NCBI GenBank assembly: GCA_016870195.1
Contig: VGCC01000002.1
Location: 119,280 to 183,279 of the forward strand
Source of the DNA: Actinomycetota bacterium
GTDB taxonomy: Bacteria; Actinomycetota; Actinomycetes; S36-B12
Length of the DNA stretch: 64,000 nt
Direction: 5' to 3'
Below are positions 25,616 through 35,803 of this stretch, piece after piece (position 1 is the stretch's first letter; each line of letters begins with the position of its first letter). The position numbers were made by a program, and so were the translations under genes. The notes beneath the pieces are model-generated. The model was not told where the DNA came from and made no database searches. It was given only the letters and a program-made list of their open reading frames with translations.

Positions 25616-27685
25616 GTGGCACGCGCGGCGACCGGGTCGTATTCGGCGAAGGACCTCGCCGTCCTCGAGGGATTGGAAGCCGTCCGCAAGCGCCCGGGGA
25701 TGTACATCGGATCCAATGACACTCGGGGACTGATGCACTGCCTCTGGGAAATCTTCGACAACGCGGTCGATGAGGCGCTCGCTGGGCACTGCACCAGGAT
25801 CGAGGTGGCGCTGAAGGACGATGGCTCCGTCGTGGTCTCGGACAATGGCCGGGGGATCCCGGTCGACGTCGAACCCAAGACCAAGTTGTCCGGCGTCGAA
25901 GTCGTCATGACGAAGCTGCACGCGGGCGGGAAGTTTGGGGGAGGCTCCTACGCCGCATCCGGGGGCCTCCACGGGGTGGGCGCTTCGGTCGTCAACGCAC
26001 TGTCCTCGCGCCTTGATGTCGAGGTGGATCGCGGCTCGAAAACCCACGGAATCAGCTTCCGGCGGGGCGTAGCGGGTGTGTTTGAGTCGGACGGTCCGGA
26101 TTCCGCCTTCGCGCGCAAGTCGGGTCTGACGGCCATCGGCAAAGTCACCCGCACGCGAACCGGGACCCGGATCAGATTCTGGCCGGACCCGCAGGTCTTC
26201 ACGGCCGACGCGCGGTTCGACTGGGGCGCTTTGACGGCCCGCGCGCTGCAGACGTCGTTCCTCGTCCCAGGCTTGGAAGTCACCCTCGTCGACGAACGTG
26301 AGCGTCTGGCCACCTCGGAGACGTTTCGGCACAAGGGTGGACTCACCGAATACGTGGAGCACCTGCGCTCCGAGGAGCCGGTGACCGGGGTTATCCATCT
26401 CGTCGGATCGGGCCATTTCACGGAGACGGTGCCCGTCCTCGACGGTAAGGGACATCTGGTGAGCACCGAGGTAGAACGAGAAGTGGCCGTAGACGTCGCT
26501 TTGCAATGGGACACGGGGTACGACACCCGCCTGCGCTCATTCGTCAACGTCATCGACACCCCGAAAGGGGGGACGCATGTTGCGGGGTTCGATCGAGCGA
26601 TCGTCAAGGTGCTCAACGATCAACTCAAGGCCGCCAAGCTTCTGAAGGCCGGTGAGGACTCAGTTTCGAAGGACGATGTTCTTGAGGGCATGACCGCGGT
26701 CGTCACGGTGCGCTTCCCCGAACCGCAGTTCGAGGGCCAGACGAAGGAGGTACTGGGCACCCCCGCGATCACTCGCATCGTCTCGACAGTGGTGGGGCGG
26801 GAACTAGCGCGTTGGTTCACTTCACCTCCGCGTGGAGACAAACAGGCTGCTCGCTCGGCACTTGACAAGGTCGCCAACGCCATGCGGGCCCGAGTTGCTG
26901 CACGTGTGCACCGCGACACCCAGCGCCGGAAGTCCGCCCTGGAGACGTCGGCCCTACCTGCGAAACTTGTGGATTGCCGTTCTGATGACGTTCCGGAGAC
27001 AGAGTTATTCATCGTCGAAGGCGACAGCGCTCTCGGGACAGCGAAGTCGGCGCGCGACTCACGCTTCCAAGCACTCTTGCCCATTCGCGGCAAGATTCTG
27101 AACGTCCAGAAGGCCTCGCTGTCCGACATGCTCAAGAATTCGGAGTGTGCAGCCATCATCCAGGTGATCGGGGCGGGATCAGGGCGGTCATTCGACATCG
27201 ACGCTGCACGATATGGGAAAGTCATCCTGATGTCCGATGCGGACGTCGATGGTGCCCACATCCGCTGCCTTCTATTGACACTCATCCATCGATACATGCG
27301 CCCCCTCCTTCAGGAGGGTCGTGTCTACGCGGCCGTCCCGCCGCTTTTTCGCATCGAGTTCAGCGGGGGTCGAAGAACAGACGCAAGCGTGCAGTATGCC
27401 TATAGCGAGAAGGAGATGCGCGGAATCGTCGCCGAGGCCGAGCGCAAGGGGCGCAAGGTGAAGGATCCAATCCAGCGATACAAGGGCCTTGGGGAGATGA
27501 ACGCCGGACAGCTCAAGGAGACCACCATGGACCCAGCCCTTCGCTCCTTGCGTCGGGTGACCCTGGATCAGGCTGAGGGGTCCGAGGCAATCTTCGACCT
27601 CCTGATGGGCAACGACGTCGCTCCTCGCAAGGATTTCATCGTCGAAGGTGCGCGCGTACTCGATCGGGCGCGAATTGACGCGTAG
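25616..27685 (+). CDS. parE: DNA topoisomerase IV / gyrase-type subunit B ParE
   Basis: ATPase subunit of a type IIA topoisomerase, 689 residues. GHKL ATPase: RKRPGMYIGSNDTRGLMH, EIFDNAVDEAL, DNGRGIPV and GGLHGVGASVVNALS. TOPRIM: FIVEGDSALGTAK and LMSDADVDGAHIRCL. C-terminal QRYKGLGEMNAGQL. The start GTG 25616 has TAGGTT 6 nt upstream. Called ParE rather than GyrB from its sigA/DUF7455 location and the nearby ParC; a short diverged copy of its 3' end lies in the block upstream. Confidence 0.92.
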   Translation: MARAATGSYSAKDLAVLEGLEAVRKRPGMYIGSNDTRGLMHCLWEIFDNAVDEALAGHCTRIEVALKDDGSVVVSDNGRGIPVDVEPKTKLSGVEVVMTKLHAGGKFGGGSYAASGGLHGVGASVVNALSSRLDVEVDRGSKTHGISFRRGVAGVFESDGPDSAFARKSGLTAIGKVTRTRTGTRIRFWPDPQVFTADARFDWGALTARALQTSFLVPGLEVTLVDERERLATSETFRHKGGLTEYVEHLRSEEPVTGVIHLVGSGHFTETVPVLDGKGHLVSTEVEREVAVDVALQWDTGYDTRLRSFVNVIDTPKGGTHVAGFDRAIVKVLNDQLKAAKLLKAGEDSVSKDDVLEGMTAVVTVRFPEPQFEGQTKEVLGTPAITRIVSTVVGRELARWFTSPPRGDKQAARSALDKVANAMRARVAARVHRDTQRRKSALETSALPAKLVDCRSDDVPETELFIVEGDSALGTAKSARDSRFQALLPIRGKILNVQKASLSDMLKNSECAAIIQVIGAGSGRSFDIDAARYGKVILMSDADVDGAHIRCLLLTLIHRYMRPLLQEGRVYAAVPPLFRIEFSGGRRTDASVQYAYSEKEMRGIVAEAERKGRKVKDPIQRYKGLGEMNAGQLKETTMDPALRSLRRVTLDQAEGSEAIFDLLMGNDVAPRKDFIVEGARVLDRARIDA

Positions 27686-27715
27686 GCCCTAGGCTCCTCG
27701 ATAACGGAGGTTGCC

Positions 27716-29044
27716 ATGAGGCGTGTGGCTATCGTCGGGGCGGGCCCGGCTGGCATGTACGCGGCCGAGGCGTTGAGCAAGTCGGGTCGCGTCGATATCG
27801 ACATTCTAGACCGTCTCCCCGTGCCCTGCGGCCTCGTGCGCTACGGAGTGGCACCCGACCACGTGGCCATCCGCTCCGTCCGGGACACCCTCGACGGGAT
27901 CCTGGACCTGCCCGGAGTTTCCTTCCTGGGCAACGTCGAGGTTGGACGGGATGTCTCCGTTGAGCAGTTGTCCCGCTTCTACGACGCGATCGTGTGGTGC
28001 TACGGAGCCCCCACCGATCGGAGCTTGGGGATCGACGGAGAGAACCTCGCGGGGAGCATCTCCGCCACGGCTTTCGTGAACTGGTACACGGGGCATCCCG
28101 ATGCCGACCGTTCCTTCGACACCCTGCTCACCGGACCGTCCACCGCTGCCGTGATCGGCGTCGGAAATGTCGCGGTCGACGTCGCGCGAATCCTTGTCTC
28201 TCCGATCCATGCGTTGCGCACCACGGAGATGCCCGATCACGTCCTCGCCGCCCTGGAGGCCTCAACAATCAAGCAGGTGCACGTGCTCGGCCGGCGCGGG
28301 CCGGCGCACGCAAGCTTCACTACGAAGGAACTCAAGGAGTTGGGTGAGATCGAGGGTGTTCGGGTGATTGTCGAGTCCCGCGACCTAGTGCGCTCCGACG
28401 AGACCGTTGCCGCACTGGAGAACGACAAGGTCGCATCGCGAAACTTTGCGGTGTTGGAGGAGTGGGCATCGCGGGACTGGCCACACGAGCCGCGATCGCT
28501 ATGGCTGCACTTCTACGCGCGTCCGCAACGGATCAGAGGGGACGCGGCAGTCGCCTGGCTCGACGTCGCGCGAACGGAGGTGGACGCGGAGGGACGCGCA
28601 CGCGACACGGGACAGACGTGGGAGCTTGCTACGGACCTGGTGATCCGAAGTGTGGGTTATCGGGGAGAGCCGATGCCAGGAGTTCCGTTTGATGCCGCCC
28701 GTGGGATCGTTCCGAACACCGACGGTCGGGTCACCGATCACGGGAGCGTTGCACCTGGCCAGTACACGGCCGGGTGGATCAAGCGCGGTCCCAGCGGCAT
28801 CATCGGAACCAACAAGAAGGATGCAACCGCGACCGTCGCGGCCCTGTTGGAGGATTTGGACGACCTACCGGTGCCTGCGGAGCGGGGCGCTCTCCCATCC
28901 CACCTGTCCGCGATAGGGATCGTGACGGTCAACCGGGACGGATGGCGCCGCATCTCGCGCGAGGAGTGCGCCCGGGGCGTGGCGTCAGGGCGAGACCGGG
29001 TAACCATCCATGACCGGGTCGACCTGCTCACGGTTTCGCAGTGA
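27716..29044 (+). CDS. fprA: FprA-type ferredoxin/adrenodoxin-like NADP reductase
   Basis: A flavoprotein that passes electrons between NADPH and ferredoxin. 442 residues. FAD-binding GAGPAGMYAAEALSKSG at residue 7 onward, the PVPCGLVRYGVAPDH signature of adrenodoxin-reductase type enzymes, NADP-binding GVGNVAVDVARIL and GRRGPAHASFT, and C-terminal GWIKRGPSGIIGTNKKDA. ATG is preceded by GGAGG. It follows parE by 30 bp and ends with a 17-bp convergent overlap. Confidence 0.92.
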   Translation: MRRVAIVGAGPAGMYAAEALSKSGRVDIDILDRLPVPCGLVRYGVAPDHVAIRSVRDTLDGILDLPGVSFLGNVEVGRDVSVEQLSRFYDAIVWCYGAPTDRSLGIDGENLAGSISATAFVNWYTGHPDADRSFDTLLTGPSTAAVIGVGNVAVDVARILVSPIHALRTTEMPDHVLAALEASTIKQVHVLGRRGPAHASFTTKELKELGEIEGVRVIVESRDLVRSDETVAALENDKVASRNFAVLEEWASRDWPHEPRSLWLHFYARPQRIRGDAAVAWLDVARTEVDAEGRARDTGQTWELATDLVIRSVGYRGEPMPGVPFDAARGIVPNTDGRVTDHGSVAPGQYTAGWIKRGPSGIIGTNKKDATATVAALLEDLDDLPVPAERGALPSHLSAIGIVTVNRDGWRRISREECARGVASGRDRVTIHDRVDLLTVSQ

Positions 29045-29804
29045 CCCGCCATGCCGTGGTGACCTCGGGCTCCTGACCGCACGATGGGATGGACGACTGC
29101 TTAAACGGCTCCACGGCAATGTCCAGCCCCATACCCCTGTAGCCCACGTGAAAGCGCACCTGGGCGGACTTCGATTCGCGGGTGAGTTCCAACGGTTCTA
29201 CGAGTCCGAGGCCCCAGATCCGACGCGCCTCGGCGTCGGCAACCTGCGCCGGGGCATCGAGGCCGGTGCGTCCACGGTAGTGCGCCAGTGCATCCGGCCC
29301 AAGGGAACGAAGTCCCTGCCAGTTCGCTGCCTCGCAGCGACCGAGGACGATCCCCGCTGGGAGCATGAGCACCGTGGGCGCGAAGCGGTGCCCGCCGATG
29401 TGACTCGACTCCCGACCTCCGTCGACGACGTCGAACAGTGGTCGACCGAGGACGGCACAGCACTGGTCTCGGCGTCCATGTGTGCAGACCAGCGTGATCG
29501 TCTCGGTGGTGGGTGTGAGATCAGGCATCGTGGGTCCGCATTGGCCGACCGCGAGGGTCCCATCGACGGTGTCCGCCCGGTACACCCGGCGCGGGGCCGC
29601 TGAATCGCGTTGGCGGGTCAGCAGAACGGTGGTGTCGGGGCTGTCGGCTAACGGGATGACCCACGACGCGATGTCGCCGAGCACGCCCTCCACCAGGGGT
29701 TTGGCGGGCCAGGGACCCGGGTGATCGATCGCCCACCAAAATCGACGGACGGGGGCCGTGCCCTGGAGAGGATCCTGACGCGCCGCCTCCGAGCAGCGGA
29801 TCAC
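29028..29804 (-). CDS. Sucrase/ferredoxin-like (Suc_Fer-like) family protein
   Basis: 258 residues with the family's thioredoxin-like [2Fe-2S] motifs: [17 protein letters not shown] and [22 protein letters not shown]. The spaced Cys and His residues are likely iron-sulfur ligands, suggesting a redox role. Despite the family name there is no sucrase evidence. The GTG start overlaps the parC stop by 4 nt (GTGA), so it is translated from the parC message, an unusual partner. It converges on fprA. Confidence 0.85.
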   Translation of the reverse strand: MIRCSEAARQDPLQGTAPVRRFWWAIDHPGPWPAKPLVEGVLGDIASWVIPLADSPDTTVLLTRQRDSAAPRRVYRADTVDGTLAVGQCGPTMPDLTPTTETITLVCTHGRRDQCCAVLGRPLFDVVDGGRESSHIGGHRFAPTVLMLPAGIVLGRCEAANWQGLRSLGPDALAHYRGRTGLDAPAQVADAEARRIWGLGLVEPLELTRESKSAQVRFHVGYRGMGLDIAVEPFKQSSIPSCGQEPEVTTAWRVTAKP

Positions 29805-32230
29805 AGACTGGTTCCGATCGCGTCGATAGGTGCCTGCGGAGTGCTGCCCGTACCGTCGCGCCGGTCATCGTGACTGGGAAGATCCACGGGCGAGCCGGAA
29901 ACCGTGCACGCCCGTGCTGGTCCGGCTCCGCACCAGGCGCGCGTCACGACGTCCTCGCCCTTTTTGAACTTGTGGCAACGCACGCCCTGCGTGCCACGTC
30001 CCTTGGAGGGGTAGGACGTAAGCGCAGTGACCTTCACGGAACCGAGTTCAGTCCCGGGGAGGGCGGATGCTGATCCCGCGATAGTGACGACGTCGATCGC
30101 CGCTGCAGGGTCCACCACCCTGGCGCACCGGACTTCATCGCCCTCGGACATCTTGATCCCCACCACGCCACCGGCGGAGCGGCCTTGAGGACGAATGGCG
30201 GACGCCGGAAAGTGCAGAAGCTGGCCACCTGCCGTGATGAGGACGACACTTCCCCGCTCGGCTTCCCGGTCAGGAAGCCACTGAGCCGAGACGACCCGAT
30301 CACCCGCCTCGAGACGAATGACATCCCAGTCCGATTTCTGGCTCGGAAACTCATCGGACACGCGTTTGATCAGGCCCCCCGCGGTAGCGAGCAGCAGGCC
30401 TGCATCGCCATCCAGGGGCACGAGTCCCACCACGGACTCGGACGGATCCAGGTTCAGTAGGGCCCCGAGCGGAGAGCCCGCACCGAGACTCGGCGTGCCC
30501 GCCGTGGCCGGCAGGGCTGGCAGGTCCACGACGTCCAGCCGATGGATCCTGCCGCCACTGGTCACGACTCCCACACACCCTCGGGTCCGTGCTGGAACGG
30601 CAGATACAAGGACGTCGTGGGAGGCCCTCGCCGCGTCCGGGCGCGGAGCGATCTCTGCTATCCGCGCTACGAGTCCAGTCGACGACAACAGAACGACGCA
30701 CGGTTCGTCGGAGATGTCCGCCTGGTCCGCCCGTGAGATGGGGGTGATCGACCCTTCGAGGAGGAGGGTTCGTCGCGGTGAACCGTGAGCCTGGGCGACA
30801 GCCTCAAGGTCCCGATCTACCTCGGCACGCAGAAGCGTGTCATCTTCCACGACAGATCGCAGGTGCTCGATCGTGTTGCGCAGACCATCGGCCTCCGTCT
30901 CGAGTTCGATCCGGGAGAACTTGGTGAGGCGGCGTAGCGGCATATCGAGGATGTAGGACGCTTGGGCCTCGGAGAGCTCGAAGACCGTCATGAGGCGAGT
31001 GCGTGCCTCTGCAGCGTCGTCGCTACTTCGTATGACAGCGATGACCTCGTCGATGTCCACGATGGCAACAAGCAGTCCTTCGATCAGATGAAGGCGCTCC
31101 TCAGCACGGTCCCTGCGGTGGGCACTGCGTCGCAGTACGACCTCGAGGCGGTGATCGAGGAAAACGCGAATGAGCTCAATCAGCCCTAGTGTGCGGGGCT
31201 CGCCATCCACCAAGGCCACAGCATTGATGGACACCGTGTCTTCGAGTGGTGTCGCGCGATAGAGGTCCTCCAGGATCGCTTCGGGCGACACTCCGCTCTT
31301 CAGTTCGATCACGAGATGGAGACCCTGCTCCCCGTCACTCAAGTCGATGACGTCGGCGATGCCCGTGAGCCTCTTGGCGGTCACCGCGTCCTTGATCTTC
31401 TCGATTACGCGCTCGGGACCGACATTCGGAGGCAGTTCGGTAACCACGATCCCGCGCCGCCTCGCTGTTACGTGTTCCGTTCGCGTCCGTGCGCGAACGC
31501 GAAAGCTCCCGCGCCCCGTTGCGTACGCATCGGCAACTCCGTCCAAGCCGACGATAACTCCGCCTCCCGGGAAATCCGGCCCAGGGATGAGGCGGCGGAT
31601 GTCGGCAAGCGAGGCGTGGGGGTGCGCCAGGAGGTGTCGGGCCCCCGCGATCACCTCGACCACGTTGTGGGGAACCAGAGATGTGGCCATCCCCACGGCG
31701 ATTCCACTTGCCCCATTGACGAGCAGGTTCGGGAACGCCGCGGGAAGCACAATCGGCTCTCGTTCGCGCCCGTCATAGTTCAGGGTGAAGTCGACGACGC
31801 CTTCGTCGAGTGATGCGGTCATGTCAAGGGCCGCGGGTGCCAGCCGCGCTTCGGTGTACCGCATCGCGGCGGGCCCGTCGTCGGGGGTTCCGAAGTTGCC
31901 GTGTCCGTCCACGAGGGGAAGGCGAAGCGAAAAGGGTTGAGCGAGACGCACCAGTGCGTCGTAGATCGCCGAGTCACCATGAGGGTGCAGGCGCCCCATG
32001 ACTTCACCGACGACGCGCGCGGATTTGACATGTCCTCGATCCGGACGCAAGCCCATCTGGCCCATCTGGAAGAGGATGCGTCTCTGCACAGGCTTCAAGC
32101 CATCGCGGGCATCAGGCAGCGCGCGCGCGTAGATGACCGAGTAGGCGTACTCGAGGAATGAGACGCGCATCTCCTCGGATACATCGATATCCGTCATGCG
32201 CGTCGGGTCGGCAGCCTTGCCGCGAGCCAT
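29801..32230 (-). CDS. parC: DNA topoisomerase IV / gyrase-type subunit A ParC
   Basis: Breakage-reunion subunit, 809 residues. N-terminal [20 protein letters not shown], winged helix with [20 protein letters not shown], catalytic Tyr125 in [10 protein letters not shown], the [14 protein letters not shown] segment and a C-terminal beta-pinwheel (repeats such as [32 protein letters not shown]). ATG with AAGGAG 4-5 nt upstream. Faces parE-fprA across the Suc_Fer gene. Confidence 0.93.
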   Translation of the reverse strand: MARGKAADPTRMTDIDVSEEMRVSFLEYAYSVIYARALPDARDGLKPVQRRILFQMGQMGLRPDRGHVKSARVVGEVMGRLHPHGDSAIYDALVRLAQPFSLRLPLVDGHGNFGTPDDGPAAMRYTEARLAPAALDMTASLDEGVVDFTLNYDGREREPIVLPAAFPNLLVNGASGIAVGMATSLVPHNVVEVIAGARHLLAHPHASLADIRRLIPGPDFPGGGVIVGLDGVADAYATGRGSFRVRARTRTEHVTARRRGIVVTELPPNVGPERVIEKIKDAVTAKRLTGIADVIDLSDGEQGLHLVIELKSGVSPEAILEDLYRATPLEDTVSINAVALVDGEPRTLGLIELIRVFLDHRLEVVLRRSAHRRDRAEERLHLIEGLLVAIVDIDEVIAVIRSSDDAAEARTRLMTVFELSEAQASYILDMPLRRLTKFSRIELETEADGLRNTIEHLRSVVEDDTLLRAEVDRDLEAVAQAHGSPRRTLLLEGSITPISRADQADISDEPCVVLLSSTGLVARIAEIAPRPDAARASHDVLVSAVPARTRGCVGVVTSGGRIHRLDVVDLPALPATAGTPSLGAGSPLGALLNLDPSESVVGLVPLDGDAGLLLATAGGLIKRVSDEFPSQKSDWDVIRLEAGDRVVSAQWLPDREAERGSVVLITAGGQLLHFPASAIRPQGRSAGGVVGIKMSEGDEVRCARVVDPAAAIDVVTIAGSASALPGTELGSVKVTALTSYPSKGRGTQGVRCHKFKKGEDVVTRAWCGAGPARACTVSGSPVDLPSHDDRRDGTGSTPQAPIDAIGTSL

Positions 32231-32259
32231 CGATCTCCTTCCCCGAGCTCCTCATCCTC

Positions 32260-33141
32260 TCAAGCGGGAAACTCCGGGACAGGACCGACACGTGTTGCGC
32301 AGATCGCCGCGATCTCATTTCCGGCCCTGACTGACTCCTCGATGGGTGCTCCCTCCACCCAACTGGACAGGAATCCTGCCGCGAAAGCATCACCCGTACC
32401 CGTGGAGTCGACGAGGGTCACCGCGAGCGCGGGTGACGAACCCGCGAGGTCACCAACGGTCCATCGGGCCCCCTCAGCGCCACGTTTCACGACCACGTGG
32501 CAGTGCGGGGGCGCGGTCCATCCATCGGCCACGGCCCTCCACTCGTCCTCGTTCGCTAGGACGACATCCACCCGATCCAGCAGGTTGACGATCGACTCCT
32601 GATGGTCTCGGACCAGGCTGTATGAGTTGAGATCGATCGACACTGTCATGCCGCGGAGCCGCGCGGCATCGATCACCGCATCGATCGCTGGTCGGGACGT
32701 CTCACGAAACCAGGGGTAGGCGGAGACGTGTAGGTGCTCCCCGCGCAGTTCGTTGACACACCAGGCGGAAGGCAGGAAGGCATTGGCACCCGCATCGGGG
32801 AGCATGGTGCGCTCACCCGTGGAATCCACGATCACCACGACCGTGCCTGTGGGTGTGCCGGTTTCGACGCGAAGATGGGGTTCGACCTTGAGTCGACGAA
32901 GGTCCTCGAGGCAGGCCTCACCCGTAGGGTCGTCGCCCCGAGAACCGACGAGATGAACGGACTGGCCCAGGTGCGCCAGCCACGCGGCCGTGGCGCTGGC
33001 GGACCCACCGAGTCCCATCCGAATCTGTGCCGGCGTGTCTCCGGCATGGACGAGATCTCTCGGTCCACGAACATCCACGTGGACGTTGACATCGCGCGCG
33101 ATGTCCCCGATCACGGTCATGACGCCCAACCCGGTCATCAC
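32260..33141 (-). CDS. PfkB-family kinase, probable pseudouridine kinase
   Basis: 293 residues of ribokinase/PfkB fold: N-terminal VIGDIARDVNV, glycine motif GLGGSASATAAWLAHLG and the C-terminal ATP/anion-hole signature DSTGTGDAFAAGFLSSW with the catalytic Asp. The start overlaps the psuG stop (GTGATG, 33141 GTG or 33138 ATG), so the two are co-translated. Partnering with psuG suggests that it phosphorylates pseudouridine to the PsuG substrate, a function inferred from context only. Confidence 0.85.
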   Translation of the reverse strand: MMTGLGVMTVIGDIARDVNVHVDVRGPRDLVHAGDTPAQIRMGLGGSASATAAWLAHLGQSVHLVGSRGDDPTGEACLEDLRRLKVEPHLRVETGTPTGTVVVIVDSTGERTMLPDAGANAFLPSAWCVNELRGEHLHVSAYPWFRETSRPAIDAVIDAARLRGMTVSIDLNSYSLVRDHQESIVNLLDRVDVVLANEDEWRAVADGWTAPPHCHVVVKRGAEGARWTVGDLAGSSPALAVTLVDSTGTGDAFAAGFLSSWVEGAPIEESVRAGNEIAAICATRVGPVPEFPA

Positions 33142-34046
33142 CCGGAAGCAGCGACCGCAATACGCGCTGCAAGATCGGCGTTGTCCACGATCAGAGCCGA
33201 ATTGACCGTGAGGCTCGCGCCGTGTGTCGCTCGATGGAAGTGATCAAGCAGGAACGGAGTGACGTCTTTGCCGGAGATTCCCCGTTCGTGGGCGCGAGTG
33301 AGCCCGTCAGCGAGGACCGCGTCATGGAGGTCAGGATCGAGCTGCCCGGTCACTGGGATGGGGTTACCCACCACAAGTGCCGAGTTGACGCCAACAGCAG
33401 CACGCATTCGCATCATGGCGGCCACCTCGACGGGATCCTGAACGGTCCACGTCACATCGTGACCCGAATCGGAAAGGTAGAACCCTGGGAATCGCATCGT
33501 TCGATACCCCACGACGGTGACGTTGAGGGTCTCTAGGCGTTCGAGTGTCGCCGCCACGTCCAGGATGGATTTCACCCCGGAACACACGATCGTGATCGGT
33601 GTTGAACTCAACGTTGTGAGATCGGCCGACTCATCCCAACTGTCCCTCGCTTGGCGATGCACGCCTCCCAGGCCGCCTGTGGCGAATACGTTGATTCCGC
33701 ACTCCGCTGCGATCATGCTCGTCGAGGCGACGGTGGTGGATCCACTCCCACCTCGCCCCAGGAGGGGGAGCAGGTCACGAACACTTGCCTTGATCACGTC
33801 GTCCCGGGAGCCGATCTCGGCAATCTGGTCATCGGAGAGTCCAACGCGAACTCGACCGTCGAGAATGGCGATGGTTGCTGGGACCGCTCCGTGCGCGCGT
33901 ACGGTCTCGTGCACCTGCTGCGCCACCCTTATGTTCTCCGGGTGGGGGAGCCCGTGACTGATGATGGTCGATTCGAGGGCGACCACCGGCCTCCCGGTCG
34001 CGAGTGCCTGTGCCACGTCCGGAGCCAGATCGAAAGCCGACTTCAC
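33138..34046 (-). CDS. psuG: Pseudouridine-5'-phosphate glycosidase PsuG
   Basis: Splits pseudouridine 5'-phosphate to uracil and ribose 5-phosphate. About 302 residues, with ALESTIISHGLPHPEN, VFATGGLGGVHRQARDSWDE-type active-site segment (GGLGGVHR), CSGVKSILDV and the family's VGNPIP loop. The start GTG 34046 is chosen because TACTGT lies exactly 6 nt upstream and the protein then begins at the normal family start; the frame is open much further upstream but without family similarity. Confidence 0.92.
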   Translation of the reverse strand: MKSAFDLAPDVAQALATGRPVVALESTIISHGLPHPENIRVAQQVHETVRAHGAVPATIAILDGRVRVGLSDDQIAEIGSRDDVIKASVRDLLPLLGRGGSGSTTVASTSMIAAECGINVFATGGLGGVHRQARDSWDESADLTTLSSTPITIVCSGVKSILDVAATLERLETLNVTVVGYRTMRFPGFYLSDSGHDVTWTVQDPVEVAAMMRMRAAVGVNSALVVGNPIPVTGQLDPDLHDAVLADGLTRAHERGISGKDVTPFLLDHFHRATHGASLTVNSALIVDNADLAARIAVAASG

Positions 34047-34108
34047 AGCAGGACAGTAGCGGTGGCCCCGAGTCCCCGACAGACGGCGAGCCTTGACAGG
34101 ATGCGGGT

Positions 34109-34693
34109 ATGGCCTCACCCGCGGCGCGTCAAGCCCTACGCCATGACATCGAGCGCAGCGGGTACTACCCGGACATCGTCTCCGATGCCCTCGACACCGC
34201 ACTCGGCGGCGAGGAACTTCGTTCCTATGTAGTTCACCATGAGGCAACGTTCGACCGGGATGAGCTTCGTCGACACGTCACGGTGCTCGCCCTCACGCCA
34301 ACGAGGCTCATCGTCGGGCATACGGACGATCACGCATCCGAGCAGCCGGAAATGCCTGCCTACGCCAGCACCTCGACCGAGGCCGTGCGGCTCGAACGCG
34401 TCGATTCCGTAGTCGTCACAAGGGTCGTGCCGGATCCGACCTCGTACCGCCTCGGTGGCCCGTCTTCCGAGGTGGTGCTCACCATCGGGTGGGGAGCGGT
34501 GAGCAGGATCGAGCTCGAACCGGCCACCTGCGGTGATCCTGCGTGCGAGGCGGATCACGGACTCTCCGGCACGTCGAGCAACGATGATTTCTCGATCCGG
34601 GTGAGCACGGCAGCTGATGGCTCGGATGTCGTCGCACAGGTTCTCGCATTCGCCGCCGAGTTGTCCCACGCGACAAGTGCTCGACTCCGCTGA
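34109..34693 (+). CDS. DUF5998 family protein
   Basis: 194 residues, an actinobacterial family of unknown function usually next to the phosphodiesterase that follows here. N-terminal DIERSGYYPDIVSDALDTAL, central strands HVTVLALTPTRLIVGHTDDH and a C-terminal segment with CGDPACEADHG. The start ATG 34109 lies 6 nt after CAGGAT (leaderless pattern). The 3' end overlaps the next gene by 17 bp. Confidence 0.82.
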   Translation: MASPAARQALRHDIERSGYYPDIVSDALDTALGGEELRSYVVHHEATFDRDELRRHVTVLALTPTRLIVGHTDDHASEQPEMPAYASTSTEAVRLERVDSVVVTRVVPDPTSYRLGGPSSEVVLTIGWGAVSRIELEPATCGDPACEADHGLSGTSSNDDFSIRVSTAADGSDVVAQVLAFAAELSHATSARLR

Positions 34694-35777
34694 GATCACA
34701 CTCGCTGACGTACTTCCAAGTGCGGCAGCGGCGCTGGGATGCCCGGGGTTCGACGATGTCCTGGGGCTGGGGACACCGTCAAGGATCGTGTGCCTCCTCG
34801 TCGACGGGCTGGGCTACGGGGCACTCACGCGAAGTGACCCAGCCTGGCTGACCTCCGCTCACATTCAGCCGATTTCGTCTGTCCTGCCCACCACAACGGC
34901 GGTCGCGCTGACGTCACTGGGGACTGGCCTTTTGCCTGGAATGCACGGGATGGTCGGAGCCTCATTCGTGCTTCCTGAGACGGGACAACTGCTTGCCCCA
35001 CTCCACTGGGGAAACGAACCTCTCCCTGAGGCGGTCCAAGTCGAGCCGACGATTCCCGAAGTGATGCAGCGCCATGGAATCGCATGTCACACGGTTGGCC
35101 CGATCGACTACGCCCACAGTGGCCTCACCCGCGCGTCACTTCGCGGGCCGAGCTACCACGGCGTTCGGGAGATAGACGACTACATAACGTGCCTTCGCGA
35201 CATCCAAAGGGAGCCTCGTCCCAACCTCACCTACGTCTACTGGCCGGAGCTCGACCGCATCGGCCACGCGCGAGGCGTGGGGGAGCCCGAGTGGATGGCG
35301 GGTCTGGACCGCGTCGGACGGCTCATTTCCGGGGTTCGTTCAGTCCTGGGCGCCGACTCCCTTCTCCTCGTCACGTCCGATCACGGGATGGTCACCTGCC
35401 CGCCCGCTAGTCGAATGGACTGGAAGGACCTCGGGGATCTCCACCGTGACGTGGTCCGGCTGGCCGGGGAGCCACGGTGTCGACTCGTGTACCTACAACC
35501 GGCGTGTGACCCCGATGACACCGCGCGACGTTGGCGGGAGCGGCTGTCGCCGAACTTCGACATCATGACTCGGAGCCAGGTTCGCGAGTCCGGTCTTATG
35601 GGGGCATTCGAGGGGTTCGCTTTGGAGAGGCTCGGAGATTTGATCCTTCTTGCAACGGGCAACGCCATGCTGAGTTGCCCGGACGTGGATCCGCGAATCT
35701 CATCCCTGCCTGGGCAGCATGGATCCTGGACCGTCGAGGAACGGCAGGTCCCTCTCGCGGCGTTCACTCAAGTCTGA
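34677..35777 (+). CDS. Nucleotide pyrophosphatase/phosphodiesterase-like (alkaline phosphatase superfamily)
   Basis: About 366 residues. Metal site and nucleophile in LLVDGLGYGAL and SVLPTTTAVALTSLGTGLLPG (Thr nucleophile), later metal ligands in YWPELDRIGHA, VTSDHGMV and GQHGSW. No signal peptide, so cytoplasmic. Start GTG 34677, inside the end of DUF5998, indicating translational coupling. The substrate is unknown. Confidence 0.85.
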   Translation: MLDSAEITLADVLPSAAAALGCPGFDDVLGLGTPSRIVCLLVDGLGYGALTRSDPAWLTSAHIQPISSVLPTTTAVALTSLGTGLLPGMHGMVGASFVLPETGQLLAPLHWGNEPLPEAVQVEPTIPEVMQRHGIACHTVGPIDYAHSGLTRASLRGPSYHGVREIDDYITCLRDIQREPRPNLTYVYWPELDRIGHARGVGEPEWMAGLDRVGRLISGVRSVLGADSLLLVTSDHGMVTCPPASRMDWKDLGDLHRDVVRLAGEPRCRLVYLQPACDPDDTARRWRERLSPNFDIMTRSQVRESGLMGAFEGFALERLGDLILLATGNAMLSCPDVDPRISSLPGQHGSWTVEERQVPLAAFTQV

Positions 35778-35803
35778 CGAGCCGGGTGTGTCAGGATTCC
35801 GCG

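Noticed and set aside
25616..27685. Calling the B subunit GyrB
   Set aside because: Its sigA/DUF7455 neighbours and a ParC-type A subunit nearby, not adjacent dnaN/recF, favour ParE; the biochemical distinction cannot be made from sequence alone.
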